Source: Bacillota bacterium
GTDB taxonomy: Bacteria > Bacillota > Clostridia > Peptostreptococcales > Anaerovoracaceae
Assembly (NCBI GenBank): GCA_017431785.1
Contig: JAFRKJ010000040.1
Coordinates: forward strand, 1-53,247
Length of the DNA: 53,247 nucleotides
Reading direction: 5' to 3'
Part shown: positions 1-9,570 of the stretch, piece by piece
Numbering within the stretch: position 1 is the first letter of the stretch
Layout: each line of letters starts with the position of its first letter
Notes under the pieces: generated by a model
Told to the model about the DNA's origin: nothing
What the model saw: only the letters and a program-made list of their open reading frames with translations
Database searches by the model: none
Made by a program: the position numbers and the translations under genes

Positions 1-2428
1 GTAGTTGTCTGATGTTGCACTGAAATCATCCTTGCTCATTGTCATCGTGTAGGTGCCTGCATTGGTTCCCTTCGCGGTCGCCTTCGCGTCGTCCTGCTCG
101 ATGCCGGTGAATGTGATCGTCGGATCATATTCGCTTACAGTGTAGCCGCTTACACTCTGCTCTGATCCGTTGTAGATCTGAGTGTCAGAGTTTCCTGTTA
201 CCTTGATCTCATACTCATCCGTACTCGGTGTGATCTTCAGTGTTCCAGGATTTACTACGATCTTGATGTTTTCGTAGTTGTCTGATGTTGCACTGAAATC
301 ATCCTTGCTCATTGTCATCGTGTAGGTGCCTGCATTGGTTCCCTTCGCGGTCGCCTTCGCGTCGTCCTGCTCGATGCCGGTGAATGTGATCGATGGATCG
401 TATTCACTTACAGTGTAGCCGCTTACGTTCTGCTCCTGACCATTGTACGGTCTTTCCGCAGACGCTCCGGTTACAGTAATGACATATTCATCAGTTGACT
501 TGGTGATTGTCAGCGTTCCAGGATTTACTGTGATCTTGATGTTCGTGTAGTTGTCTGATGTTGCACTGAAGTCATCCTTGTTCATCGTCATCGTGTAGGT
601 GCCTGCGTTGGTTCCCTTCGCGGTCGCCTTCGCATCATCCTGTTCGATGCCGGTGAATGTGATCGTTGGATCATATTCGCCTACTGTGTAGCCGTTTACA
701 CTCTGCTCTTCTTTGTTATATACCTTCGTCGCAGAGTTTCCTGTTACTACGATCTCATATTCATCCGTGATCGGCGTGATCTCCAGTGTTCCAGGTACTA
801 CTGTGATCTTGATATTCGTGTAGTTGTCTGATGTAGCACTGAAGTCGTCCTTGCTCATCGTCATCTTGTAGGTGCCGACGTTGGTTCCCTTTGCGGTCGC
901 CTTCGCGTCATCCTGAGCGATGCCGGTGAATGTGATCGTCGGATCATATTCGCTTACAGTGTAGCCGCTTACACTCTGCTCCTTAGTATTGTATACATTT
1001 GTTGCAGAGTTTCCTGTTACCGTGATCTCGTATTCTTCTTCATTTGCAGTGATCTCCAGTGTTCCAGGTACTACTGTGATCTTGATGTTCGTGTAGTTGT
1101 CTGATGTAGCACTGAAGTCGTCCTTGCTCATCGTCATCTTATAGGTGCCCTTGTTAGTTCCCTTCGCGGTCGCCTTCGCGTCATCCTGCTCGATGCCGGT
1201 GAATGTGATCGTTGAGTCGTAATCGCTTACTGTGTAGCCGTTTACACTCTGCTCTGATCCGTTGTAGACCTTTGTATCGTTTTTACCCGTTACTGTGATC
1301 TCATACTCATCTGTGATTGGCGTGATCGTCAGTGTTCCAGGTACTACTGTGATCTTGATGTTCGTGTAGTTGTCTGATGTAGCACTGAAGTCGTCCTTGC
1401 TCATCGTCATCGTGTAGGTGCCGACATTGGTTCCCTTCGCGGTCGCCTTCGCGTCATCCTGCGCGATACCGGTGAACGTAATTGATGAATCGTATTCACT
1501 GACAGTGTAGCCGTTTACACTCTGCTCTGATTTGTTGTAAACCTTAGTGTCAGAGTTTCCGGTTACTGTGATCTCATACTCATCTGTGACCGGTGTGATC
1601 TCCAGCGTTCCAGGTTCTACTACGATCTTGATGTTTTCGTAGTTGTCCGATGTTGCACTGAAGTCGGCCTCACTCATCGTCATCTTGTAGGTGCCCTTGT
1701 TGGTTCCTTTCGCAGTTGCCTTTGCGTCATCCTGCGCGATGCCGGTGAATGTGATCGTTGAGTCGTACTCGCTTACAGTGTAGCCGCTTACGCTCTGCTC
1801 TGATCCGTTGTAGATCTTTGTTGCAGAGTTTCCTGTTACCGTGATCACATACTCATCGGTCTTCTTGCTGATCGTAAGCACTCCAGGTGTCACATTGAAC
1901 TTGATGTTCGTGTAGTTCGGCGACGTCGCTGCGAAGTCTGATTCGCTGAGAGCCATGGTGTATTCACCCTTGTTGGTTCCCTTTGCGGTAGCTACTTCCG
2001 CATCCTGTTCAGGCTGCTTTGTGATCGTGATCGTAGGATCGCAGTCTCCGATCGTGTAGCCGTTTACACTCTGCTCAGTCCCATTGTAGATCTTTGTTGC
2101 CGAATTACCAGTTACATTGATTACTGTTTCCTGTGTGATCGGTGTGATCTCCAGTGTTCCAGGTACTACTGTGATCTTGATATTCGTGTAGTTGTCTGAT
2201 GTCGCACTGAAGTCATCCTTGCTCATCGTCATCGTGTAGGTGCCTGCGTTGGTTCCTTTTGCGGTCGCCTTCGCGTCGTCCTGCTCGATGCCGGTAAATG
2301 TGATCGATGGATCGTAATTACTTACTGTGTAGCCGCTTACGCTCTGCTCTGCAGTATTGTAAACCTTCGTGTCAGAGTTTCCGGTTACTGTGATCTCATA
2401 CTCATCTGTGATTGGTTTGATCTTCAGC
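1..2428 (-). repeat. 273-bp (91-codon) coding tandem repeats
   Basis: The word GTTCCAGG (PGTL in the protein) recurs at 242, 515, 788, 1061, 1334, 1607, about 1880 (variant CTCCAGG), 2156 and 2429. The spacing is 273 bp throughout except one interval of 276. Eight full units and one partial unit (cut by the window edge) are visible. Most units are nearly identical at DNA level; the unit between about 1880 and 2156 is clearly diverged and holds a 3-bp insertion. Each unit encodes one MBG-like module with the conserved words VTGNS, VYN, EQSV.GY, TFTGI, KGTN.GTY.M and FSATSDNY. Such homogeneous repeats expand and contract by recombination and are prone to assembly collapse. Confidence 0.95.
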
Positions 2429-5400
2429 GTTCCAGGTGTGAATGTCGTATTGCTATAGAATCCCTTGGCATCTTTATTATCTGCCTCAATCGTAAATGAT
2501 TCTGCAAATTTTCCGTTGCTGTATGTTCCGACATTCGTACCCTTCGCCGGTGTGTAATCAATCTTGAGTACATTGCCGGCAGCAAGTCCTGTAATGATGT
2601 AATCATCCGTTTCAATTGTATTTCCTGTACCGGTGACCTCAGCCGGGAAGCTGAATCCGAGCTGTTCAGAACCATTATATGTCGCTTCTTTGTTCTTTAC
2701 TGTTACGCTAAGTTTTGCTGCTGTTACTTCCAGTTCACCGATTGAATCCGAGATTACATAGTTCCCTGCATTTGCTCCAAGGTCAAGGGTGTATGTGTTG
2801 TCACTCGTGCCGACCTCAGTCTGGGATCCTGTTATCGTGAACGTTGCCTTATCGCCAGTTTCGAGAGTAATTGTTCCCGGTTCCGCTTCTGCACTGGTCC
2901 AGTCTCCGCCGATGTTTTCTGTCCAATAACTATAACTAAGCTTAGCACCATCTTCCTTGGTAAGCGCTGTTCCATCGTATGCTTTACTGTCGGATCCGGT
3001 AGTTACCTTAATCGGCAGCGGATCAATGACGAGGAAACTGTCACGAGCAAAGACTGTTACTGAGTAATTCGGATCTCCTGATACGATACTCATAACCGTT
3101 GCCTTTTGCTGTGCTCCGGTGTAAGTATACGTTCCTGCATTCTTCTCGGAAATCAGTGCTCCGTTTTCACCGTACAGAGCATTCCATATCGCATTGCCGT
3201 ACTTCTCCTTAAACATCTCACGCTGGCCGCTTGTGATGCTGACATATGCAGATTTTGAAGTATTATCATTAAAGTGCTGCTTGTCAGGATTCGTGAATCC
3301 TACATTAAATACCTGACCGGTATAATAGTTCTTGCCATAGCCGCCACTGTGCGTATTCCACTGGTCGGCGGAAATGCTGATGTAAACACTTACCGGTTTA
3401 ACAGTCAGGTTGCCCGGCACGTAAATGATACTATAGTATACTTCCGGATCAGTGATCGCTGATGCGCCCTTTGTGATCTGTGCATTCTTCGGCGTTGTCG
3501 CGCTTGTACCTGCATCTGTCTGTGATCCATCAAACGCAATCGATGTAACTGTATCGCCACGCAGGTTGCCGGTGATCGTTGCATCATTTAAACCTGAACT
3601 GAACAGAGGCTCTCCGTCATAAGATTTCGCCTTGTTGTTCGCGACGATGATCAGCTTCTTCTGATAGTACACATTGATTTCAATATCTCCTTCTGAACCT
3701 GTGATCAGGTAGGAAGACTTCGGTGCAGTCTCTGTGCCTTTCAGATATGCGTGGTGATATACGTATCCGTTCGGTGCTTTGTTCTGCAGTGTGAATGTAT
3801 CACCTACTTCGACAAATGTCGTGTCTGAATCAGCAATTTCGTTTCCATCCATATCAAGGTAGTTGACCTTGATTTTTGAAGTTGTAAAGCTTACATATTC
3901 GAAGGTTATTACATTACCTTCAAGGGCAAGCGTAAGTTCCTCTGTAGTGTTCGTCGGCTTATAACTCTTGCCAAGAATATCTTCATCCTGGGTCTGCGTT
4001 CCCATGTATGCCTTGTCGACTTCTGCAGCAATTTCCTGAACGGTGGTTGTTGTTCCAGGGACTGTTACAGTCTTGGATTCTGCAACCTTGATCTGAGGAT
4101 AATCCTTCAGAACATAGTTGACTGTGTAGGTGAGCTCATCTGGAATTGTATAATAGTAGAATATTATCACATTCTCTTCATCGTTGAAGGTGAGCTCCAC
4201 ACTGGCGGAGGACTTGTCGGAAACATGTCCTGTAATAGCCGGTGCTGTTTCAGTCACGGTCTGACCCAATTCAAAATCAGGATCGGATACAACTTTGTCT
4301 GCCAGCAGTTGGTTGGTCGTTGCCTGATCGTTCTCTGTATCCCACTCGTAGTAGTGCACTGTATAGCTGAGCGTCTGCTGCGTCCAATGTGCATAGAGCG
4401 TGATATTTTCTGTTACAGGCTTATTCCAGTCATACGGAGATCCGGTCTCATCGGCTGCAGTAAACCATCCCTGGAATTCATACCCTTCCTTGTCCGGTGC
4501 TGTTGGTGCTTTAGCATAGAAACCATATTCGTCAGTCTGCTTAGGCACCTCTGATCCGCCCTGAGAATCGAATGTGACAGTGCGCTCCGGGAACTGGAAG
4601 TTGCCATAGAGCACGAGACCTTCAGGCATCTTCGGAGTTGTCCCCTCCTCGATGGTATACGAGTTCTCATGTTCTGCATCTGTGAACCATCCAAGCCACG
4701 TCGCTCCTTCCATTGGAGCTTCCGGTATATTGCTTTCAAGATAGCCGGATATGTCTGCATTCAGTTTTACATTCTGCGTACTGATTTCCGTTCCATCATA
4801 GTTTATGAATGTGAGCGGATGCGATGCAGCTGCATAATAGAAGTTTACATTGAGGGTTGCATCAGGTGTTCCATTGCCCAGCGTATAGTTCTGAGTCCGC
4901 CCCCATCTGTCAGTATATGTCGCTGTATATCCGTCTTTCGTGTATCCGGAAATAGCATAGAAGTCTGAATTCTCATACAGATAGTTGAACCTACCAGTTA
5001 CAGATTTATAGAGGCCGTATGTTTTTCCGTTACGTGTTGTGGTCTGGACTCCGTCACCTGTATAGTTCTCCAGCCAGTAGTTTAATACCTGTGTTTTCGT
5101 TGTTGAAAAATCAAACGCATACAGAGGCTGTGTGTTGTTATTAAAGTTAAGCGTAGTCTGGCTTGTTCCGTACTTATCCCCCTTACCTGGCATCGTGTCG
5201 ATGTTGATTACTTTATCGTTATTATTTGTGTTTAAACTCCATGCGTAATCTGGATAAGGTGTATTAAACGCAGCGATCCATTGTTGTGTAATATTGGCGC
5301 CATACTTGGCAGTCACGCTGCCACTTCCCTGATTCCTCGCTCTTCTTTCTCCTCGTGTGTTATAAACGTCACCATTCCAGGTAATCGTATATACATTACG

Positions 5401-8292
5401 ACTATATTTGACAACAACTACCGAGCTTCCATCAGCTTTGATTGTTTCAGTAGAAGATTCCTTAAATGTGAAATTCTGTTTGTCTAATGCATTCGGAGCA
5501 CCTGCATCCGCTGTCGTTCCATCAAGCTTAACCGTTGTATCGGTTTCAGCCTGCTTCGTAGCAGTGCCCAAATAAGAATAGCCCTCATCATTCGCATTTT
5601 CAATCATATATACGACCGTGTAATCAGTAAGAGCCGGATTCCACTTTGCATGAAGTGTTGTGTTTTCTTCAAGTGTAATCTTGCTACCTGCAGATTCCGT
5701 ACATGCCGCATCTTTGTACCAGCCATCGAATGTGTAACCGGTACGAGTTGCATTTGTCGGCAACGTGATCTCGGTGCCATACGGCTTGGTCACTGCCTCG
5801 ATGTACTCACCTTCACCTACTTCGAAGGAAAGTGTGAAATCTCTGCGGTCATAGTAGACCTTGAGTTCCTGATCCGGATCATCCATAATCTTGACATCCG
5901 TATCACGGCTCGCATATTTTGCATATGGATAGCTGTTGATATCAGGTGTTACCAATGAATTCTTAACACCCTGCTTTGTCTCCTGCTCGATAAGAGTACC
6001 GTAATCTTCTCCATCAAGGTCTTTCAGGTAATGACCCACTTTGTATGTAGCATCCGCTTCAACATACTCGTCATCCTCCTCATAGACCATCTTGATTGTA
6101 CCGTCTTCCAGTGTTTTCTGTTCCCATGTTGTTTCGAGGTCAACGGTGATCGTAGGCTTGACAGGATAATAAGTAGGCTCGTCCGTGATCTCGGAAGCAA
6201 TCGTTGACTGAGGTGCTGTAATTGTGTATCCATCCTTCAGCTCACTCTTCGTGATGTTGAATGTCTGGCTTCCGATATCTACTCTGTTGCTGCCGTTCAT
6301 ATAGAAGTAATGAACAGTGAACTCATAAAAGTTGATGTCTGAGAACTTTGCAACTGCATTGAAACTATCTTCAACAACAGTTCCCACTTCAACTGCTTCG
6401 CTCGGATTATTCTCCTTTACCCAGCCTTCAAATACCTTGCCCGAAATGAACGGATCTTCCGGCAATGTTTCAATCGCATCGCCTGCTTCGAGCTCGATGA
6501 AGTACTGAGATTTTTCTTTTATGATGTTTCCTTCGTCGTCCTTGACAAGGAACTTGACGCGAACCTGATCCTCAAAATATGCATACAGCGTGAGGTCTTC
6601 ACTGACAGTGGAATCTGCCGTGTACTGCGTACCCTGGCCATCTTCCTGAGTAAACCACCCCTTGAATGTCGCGCCTGACTTGATAGGATCTGACGGGAGC
6701 ACGATCTTTGTTCCTGTCGCGGTCGTCATCTCTTCATACTGTGCTCCGTCGACCATAAACGTCACTGTGAATATGTTCTGTTCATAGTATGCGTTAACAG
6801 TAAGGTCTTCAGAAATGACTGTTCCAACGGTGAACTCATTGGTCGTTCCAGGATAGACCCACTTGCCGATCTTGTTGGTCTTCTTTTCAACTTCCGGCAA
6901 ATCGTTGATCGCAAAACCATCATCAATGCTGGTTGTTCTGGTCTCTGTTGTTTCGTCTTCCTGAACGAATGTAACAGTATAGGTAATCTTCTCCTGTGAT
7001 ACAACAGCTGTGAACGCTTCGTTCACAACAGTGTCTGCAGTGACTTCTGTTTCTGTTCCTTCCTTGACCCACTTCGTATTGTAGCCCGGTACTTCCGGAA
7101 CTGTCGGAAGCTGACTGCCAATTGCTTCTCCTTTAGCAACATTGATTGTAATCGGAGCGAGCTCGCCGCCTTCTTCCGTATTCGGATCAAATGTTACTGT
7201 TACCTGCTCTTCGAAGTTCGCTGTGAACGTGACTTCGGTATCAGCCTCTTCAGGGTCTACGTCCAGCTTCGATACAGAAGGAGCAAACTCTGCACTTGTT
7301 GATACCGTTTTGCCTTTGCTGTCGGTCCACTTGGTGAAGATATATCCTTCATCTGCTTTCGCTGTCGACCCTACCGCCTTGGCGTTCTCTGCAGCCACAT
7401 TGACAAGTTCACTTGAATTGGTAACGGATCCACCCGTACCGGCAGTGTAATTAATTGTTACATTATTTTTTTCATCTGCCTCAACTGTGGACGTTTCAAC
7501 GATTGCATAAATGGAAAAATTAGCCGTCTTAAATACAGCTGAACTTCCGTTTGTGGATGCTCCCACTGCGTTGGCTGCTCCGCTGTCTGCGATGTGCACG
7601 ACAGCATCTGCCTCAACACCGGAAGCAGACATGGTTACGGAAACTGCTTTTTTCGGCTTGATCTCTTTACCATCTTTGTTGTAGAACGTGATGTCGACAG
7701 CTTTAACATTTTCGACGTCACCTTCGACAGCACTTTCAACTGCGGTCATGATCGATGCTGCAGATACCGCGGTAACTTTGACCTTAGCACCTTCCGGCAG
7801 TGCTCCCTTCGGAGCACTGATCTTGACCGTAACTCCACCTGCTGATTTTGTGAATGAGACGGCAGGATATTCTTCATCCGTGTCTTCTTCGGCAGGCTCT
7901 TCTTCTTCGGCAGCTTCTCCCTCAGCTGCCTGATCCTCGCCTGCAATTGGATCCCCTGTGTTAACATCATTCTCATCTTCCACGTCATCTGACTGCTCTT
8001 CAGGCACTGTAGTAGCCTCGGTGGACTCTGTAGCCTGAGTCGACTCTGTCGTTGCAGCAGGTGCCTGTGTAGGCGCAGGTGCTTCAGTAGCCTTTGTCGG
8101 TTCCGGTGCAGGCTCAGTAGCCTTTGTTGGTTCCGGAGCAGACTTTGTGGTTTCCGGCTCATCTGAAGTCTGCGCAGCCTCTACAGTATTGTCCATTCCG
8201 TAGGCAACCATTGCCTGCGGAGTGAAGCTGTACTGCGCGAGTACCGCGAGAGATAAGAACAATGCTAGACATACTTTGATTTTTCTACTCAT
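1..8292 (-). CDS. Giant secreted surface protein with InlB-like, MucBP-like and tandem MBG/YDG-type repeats (C-terminus off window)
   Basis: An open frame runs from ATG at 8292 (SD AGGAGA 6 nt upstream) to base 1 without a stop, giving 2764 visible residues; the C-terminus lies outside the window. Residues 1-32 look like a signal peptide. Residues ~40-135 are Thr/Pro/Glu-rich linker (repeats of TKATEPAPEP type). Residues ~360-1250 carry several InlB/Listeria-Bacteroides-type beta-grasp repeats (signature GY.F.GWY...L.A.W). Residues ~1300-1540 are MucBP-like (motif V.Y.D..G..I). From ~1545 come MBG/YDG-type modules (K.YDG..L), and from ~1955 near-identical 91-residue copies. The family is that of secreted adhesins or matrix proteins of Gram-positive gut bacteria. 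A cell-surface role is inferred; the ligand is unknown. The anchor cannot be judged because the C-terminus is missing. It follows the fibre operon on the same strand but is separated from it by terminators, so it probably has its own promoter. Confidence 0.88.
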   Translation of the reverse strand, partial: MSRKIKVCLALFLSLAVLAQYSFTPQAMVAYGMDNTVEAAQTSDEPETTKSAPEPTKATEPAPEPTKATEAPAPTQAPAATTESTQATESTEATTVPEEQSDDVEDENDVNTGDPIAGEDQAAEGEAAEEEEPAEEDTDEEYPAVSFTKSAGGVTVKISAPKGALPEGAKVKVTAVSAASIMTAVESAVEGDVENVKAVDITFYNKDGKEIKPKKAVSVTMSASGVEADAVVHIADSGAANAVGASTNGSSAVFKTANFSIYAIVETSTVEADEKNNVTINYTAGTGGSVTNSSELVNVAAENAKAVGSTAKADEGYIFTKWTDSKGKTVSTSAEFAPSVSKLDVDPEEADTEVTFTANFEEQVTVTFDPNTEEGGELAPITINVAKGEAIGSQLPTVPEVPGYNTKWVKEGTETEVTADTVVNEAFTAVVSQEKITYTVTFVQEDETTETRTTSIDDGFAINDLPEVEKKTNKIGKWVYPGTTNEFTVGTVISEDLTVNAYYEQNIFTVTFMVDGAQYEEMTTATGTKIVLPSDPIKSGATFKGWFTQEDGQGTQYTADSTVSEDLTLYAYFEDQVRVKFLVKDDEGNIIKEKSQYFIELEAGDAIETLPEDPFISGKVFEGWVKENNPSEAVEVGTVVEDSFNAVAKFSDINFYEFTVHYFYMNGSNRVDIGSQTFNITKSELKDGYTITAPQSTIASEITDEPTYYPVKPTITVDLETTWEQKTLEDGTIKMVYEEDDEYVEADATYKVGHYLKDLDGEDYGTLIEQETKQGVKNSLVTPDINSYPYAKYASRDTDVKIMDDPDQELKVYYDRRDFTLSFEVGEGEYIEAVTKPYGTEITLPTNATRTGYTFDGWYKDAACTESAGSKITLEENTTLHAKWNPALTDYTVVYMIENANDEGYSYLGTATKQAETDTTVKLDGTTADAGAPNALDKQNFTFKESSTETIKADGSSVVVVKYSRNVYTITWNGDVYNTRGERRARNQGSGSVTAKYGANITQQWIAAFNTPYPDYAWSLNTNNNDKVINIDTMPGKGDKYGTSQTTLNFNNNTQPLYAFDFSTTKTQVLNYWLENYTGDGVQTTTRNGKTYGLYKSVTGRFNYLYENSDFYAISGYTKDGYTATYTDRWGRTQNYTLGNGTPDATLNVNFYYAAASHPLTFINYDGTEISTQNVKLNADISGYLESNIPEAPMEGATWLGWFTDAEHENSYTIEEGTTPKMPEGLVLYGNFQFPERTVTFDSQGGSEVPKQTDEYGFYAKAPTAPDKEGYEFQGWFTAADETGSPYDWNKPVTENITLYAHWTQQTLSYTVHYYEWDTENDQATTNQLLADKVVSDPDFELGQTVTETAPAITGHVSDKSSASVELTFNDEENVIIFYYYTIPDELTYTVNYVLKDYPQIKVAESKTVTVPGTTTTVQEIAAEVDKAYMGTQTQDEDILGKSYKPTNTTEELTLALEGNVITFEYVSFTTSKIKVNYLDMDGNEIADSDTTFVEVGDTFTLQNKAPNGYVYHHAYLKGTETAPKSSYLITGSEGDIEINVYYQKKLIIVANNKAKSYDGEPLFSSGLNDATITGNLRGDTVTSIAFDGSQTDAGTSATTPKNAQITKGASAITDPEVYYSIIYVPGNLTVKPVSVYISISADQWNTHSGGYGKNYYTGQVFNVGFTNPDKQHFNDNTSKSAYVSITSGQREMFKEKYGNAIWNALYGENGALISEKNAGTYTYTGAQQKATVMSIVSGDPNYSVTVFARDSFLVIDPLPIKVTTGSDSKAYDGTALTKEDGAKLSYSYWTENIGGDWTSAEAEPGTITLETGDKATFTITGSQTEVGTSDNTYTLDLGANAGNYVISDSIGELEVTAAKLSVTVKNKEATYNGSEQLGFSFPAEVTGTGNTIETDDYIITGLAAGNVLKIDYTPAKGTNVGTYSNGKFAESFTIEADNKDAKGFYSNTTFTPGTLKIKPITDEYEITVTGNSDTKVYNTAEQSVSGYTVSNYDPSITFTGIEQDDAKATAKGTNAGTYTMTMSKDDFSATSDNYTNIKITVVPGTLEITPITQETVINVTGNSATKIYNGTEQSVNGYTIGDCDPTITITKQPEQDAEVATAKGTNKGEYTMALSESDFAATSPNYTNIKFNVTPGVLTISKKTDEYVITVTGNSATKIYNGSEQSVSGYTVSEYDSTITFTGIAQDDAKATAKGTNKGTYKMTMSEADFSATSDNYENIKIVVEPGTLEITPVTDEYEITVTGNSDTKVYNKSEQSVNGYTVSEYDSSITFTGIAQDDAKATAKGTNVGTYTMTMSKDDFSATSDNYTNIKITVVPGTLTITPITDEYEITVTGKNDTKVYNGSEQSVNGYTVSDYDSTITFTGIEQDDAKATAKGTNKGTYKMTMSKDDFSATSDNYTNIKITVVPGTLEITANEEEYEITVTGNSATNVYNTKEQSVSGYTVSEYDPTITFTGIAQDDAKATAKGTNVGTYKMTMSKDDFSATSDNYTNIKITVVPGTLEITPITDEYEIVVTGNSATKVYNKEEQSVNGYTVGEYDPTITFTGIEQDDAKATAKGTNAGTYTMTMNKDDFSATSDNYTNIKITVNPGTLTITKSTDEYVITVTGASAERPYNGQEQNVSGYTVSEYDPSITFTGIEQDDAKATAKGTNAGTYTMTMSKDDFSATSDNYENIKIVVNPGTLKITPSTDEYEIKVTGNSDTQIYNGSEQSVSGYTVSEYDPTITFTGIEQDDAKATAKGTNAGTYTMTMSKDDFSATSDNY

Positions 8293-8502
8293 TGTCTCTC
8301 CTACTCTAAAATACTTTTGTGATAACTAATGCTTTGCGATAACTTATTAATTGAATTAAAATAACTAAACTTTTCAACTCTATCCTAAAACCCTACACAT
8401 AATAATATTCTTAACGTCTTTGAAACCGTCACAAAACACGCAATAAACGGGAATAGAAGGTCATCTTTCATGCCTGATTCTGCACGTTCATGCCAAGTGA
8501 AA
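8293..8502 (-). promoter_or_regulatory. Upstream leader of the giant surface protein with a paired TTCATGCC motif
   Basis: This 210-bp AT-rich stretch separates the surface-protein start from the duplicated terminators. It holds two exact copies of TTCATGCC at 8467-8474 and 8487-8494, start-to-start 20 bp. The right copy belongs to a 12-mer, CACGTTCATGCC, whose exact reverse complement occurs at 22941-22952 upstream of the other giant gene. LytTR regulators typically bind paired ~9-bp direct repeats about two helical turns apart, so a LytTR site is a reasonable inference. No convincing -35/-10 pair could be fixed; an AT-rich TATTAT near 8399-8404 is a weak -10 candidate. Confidence 0.4.
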
Positions 8503-8532
8503 TATTCCCTTTCAGCAATGTATTCCTACATG

Positions 8533-8572
8533 AAAAAGAGAGCCGGCTAAATAGCTGAATAGCCGGGCTCTC
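8533..8572 (-). terminator. Rho-independent terminator (distal, duplicated copy)
   Basis: The arms at 8561-8572 and 8538-8548 form a GAGAGCC(C)GGCT hairpin followed by TTTTTCAT on the minus strand. It is a second copy of the terminator 75 bp away and lies in tandem with it. Confidence 0.8.
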
Positions 8573-8607
8573 ATGAATTATTCCCTTGCAGCAGTGTATT
8601 ACTACAT

Positions 8608-8639
8608 AAAAAGAGAGCCGGCTGTAAAGCCAGGCTCTC
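8608..8639 (-). terminator. Rho-independent terminator (proximal copy)
   Basis: Read on the minus strand, GAGAGCCTGGCT pairs with AGCCGGCTCTC (arms 8628-8639 and 8613-8623) across a 4-nt loop, followed by TTTTTAT. It lies about 35 bp after the stop of the 8674-9570 gene and should end the fibre operon. Confidence 0.85.
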
Positions 8640-8673
8640 ATTGTCTCATCTTATTCAAGCTGTGTCGTTTCGC

Positions 8674-9570
8674 TTACTCTTCTTCACCTGCTCTGCGTCT
8701 CGCAAGGAATGCTGCGATCGCTGCGATGATTGCTGCTACTGCGACACCACCGATGATGTAAGGCAGTGCGCTTCCGCCGCCGCCTTCTTCCTCGTCAGGA
8801 TTTGCGAGCGGTGTGTCGCTGTCATCAATGTCTACTGTATTGGCTGGTGCGTTAGCAAGTGGCACAGCACCGTCTCCTATATTAGCAGCAGCATTGGCAT
8901 TGCCTGCTGCATTACCAGCTGCTGCATTGGCGGCGTTGGCATTAGCTGCAGCATTGCCATTTATTACAATGTTTCCATCCTGAACAGTAATGATCTGCCC
9001 AGCATTATCTACCGGGTAATAATAGAATGTGAACACATTGTCGCTGCCTCTTTTGAGCTCTCCTGTCCTGTTGTATGCATCAGGCAGATAGCCTTCAACA
9101 TACTTGTAGGCGACAACTGGCTTTTGTCCTACTACACCGTAATGTTCTTCCTGTTTATGAAGCACTGTTGATCCATCTGCAGTGATATAGCGGATGGTGT
9201 ATTTGATCATGTTACTCTTAAGACCATATGCTACGACCAGAGACTCATCCTCATTATAGTTAGCCAGATCAACAGTCCCTGTAATGACTTCAGAATTATC
9301 GTGCCCCGTGACTTTCATCCCGATAACGAAGTGATTTTCATCCGGTGCTGTAATATCGACCGTATCGTCTCCGACAGTCAGTTGGGCGTTGTCGATGTCA
9401 ATGGAAGCCGTGGTTCCTTTGAGCGTGCTACCGCTGCTGAATGAACCGTTTCCTGCAGTGACTTCCAGCTGATGCTTATATCCGTCATCTCCGAATGCGC
9501 TGACTGTCATCATTCCGAATACCAGACAAGCTGATAAAACCAGAACTGCTATTCTCTGAACCTTCTTCAT
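8674..9570 (-). CDS. Secreted MucBP-domain protein with C-terminal membrane anchor
   Basis: This gene encodes 298 residues. A signal peptide covers residues ~1-27 (MKK, hydrophobic core, SAFG). The middle holds a beta-rich region, then a MucBP-like module at ~130-190 (YI..DG..VLHKQEE.YG ... Y..GYLPDAYN ... FTFYYY). An Ala/Asn-rich linker (NAAANANAANAAAGN type) and a Gly/Glu stretch precede a hydrophobic helix at ~270-291 and an ARRRAGEEE tail. There is no LPXTG motif, so it is probably held by its C-terminal helix. Its ATG overlaps the stop of the preceding gene by 4 bp (ATGA), which implies translational coupling. It is the last gene of the operon, just before two terminators. It may be a wall or membrane base for the fibre; that role is inference. 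Confidence 0.8.
   Translation of the reverse strand: MKKVQRIAVLVLSACLVFGMMTVSAFGDDGYKHQLEVTAGNGSFSSGSTLKGTTASIDIDNAQLTVGDDTVDITAPDENHFVIGMKVTGHDNSEVITGTVDLANYNEDESLVVAYGLKSNMIKYTIRYITADGSTVLHKQEEHYGVVGQKPVVAYKYVEGYLPDAYNRTGELKRGSDNVFTFYYYPVDNAGQIITVQDGNIVINGNAAANANAANAAAGNAAGNANAAANIGDGAVPLANAPANTVDIDDSDTPLANPDEEEGGGGSALPYIIGGVAVAAIIAAIAAFLARRRAGEEE

Larger units (their letters stand above)
8503..8640. repeat. Tandem duplication containing a terminator
   Basis: Two imperfect direct copies, 8503-8573 and 8579-8640, each begin TATTCCCTT and run through GTATT.CTACAT to the GAGAGCC hairpin. They differ mainly in the hairpin loop (shorter in the second copy) and at scattered bases. The whole terminator with its downstream flank was duplicated, not only the stem. 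Confidence 0.85.

Noticed and set aside
1-2428. Regular repeats at the left edge considered as a CRISPR array or satellite DNA
   Set aside because: The period is 273 bp, a multiple of 3, with no spacer and repeat alternation, and an uninterrupted minus-strand frame runs through all units.
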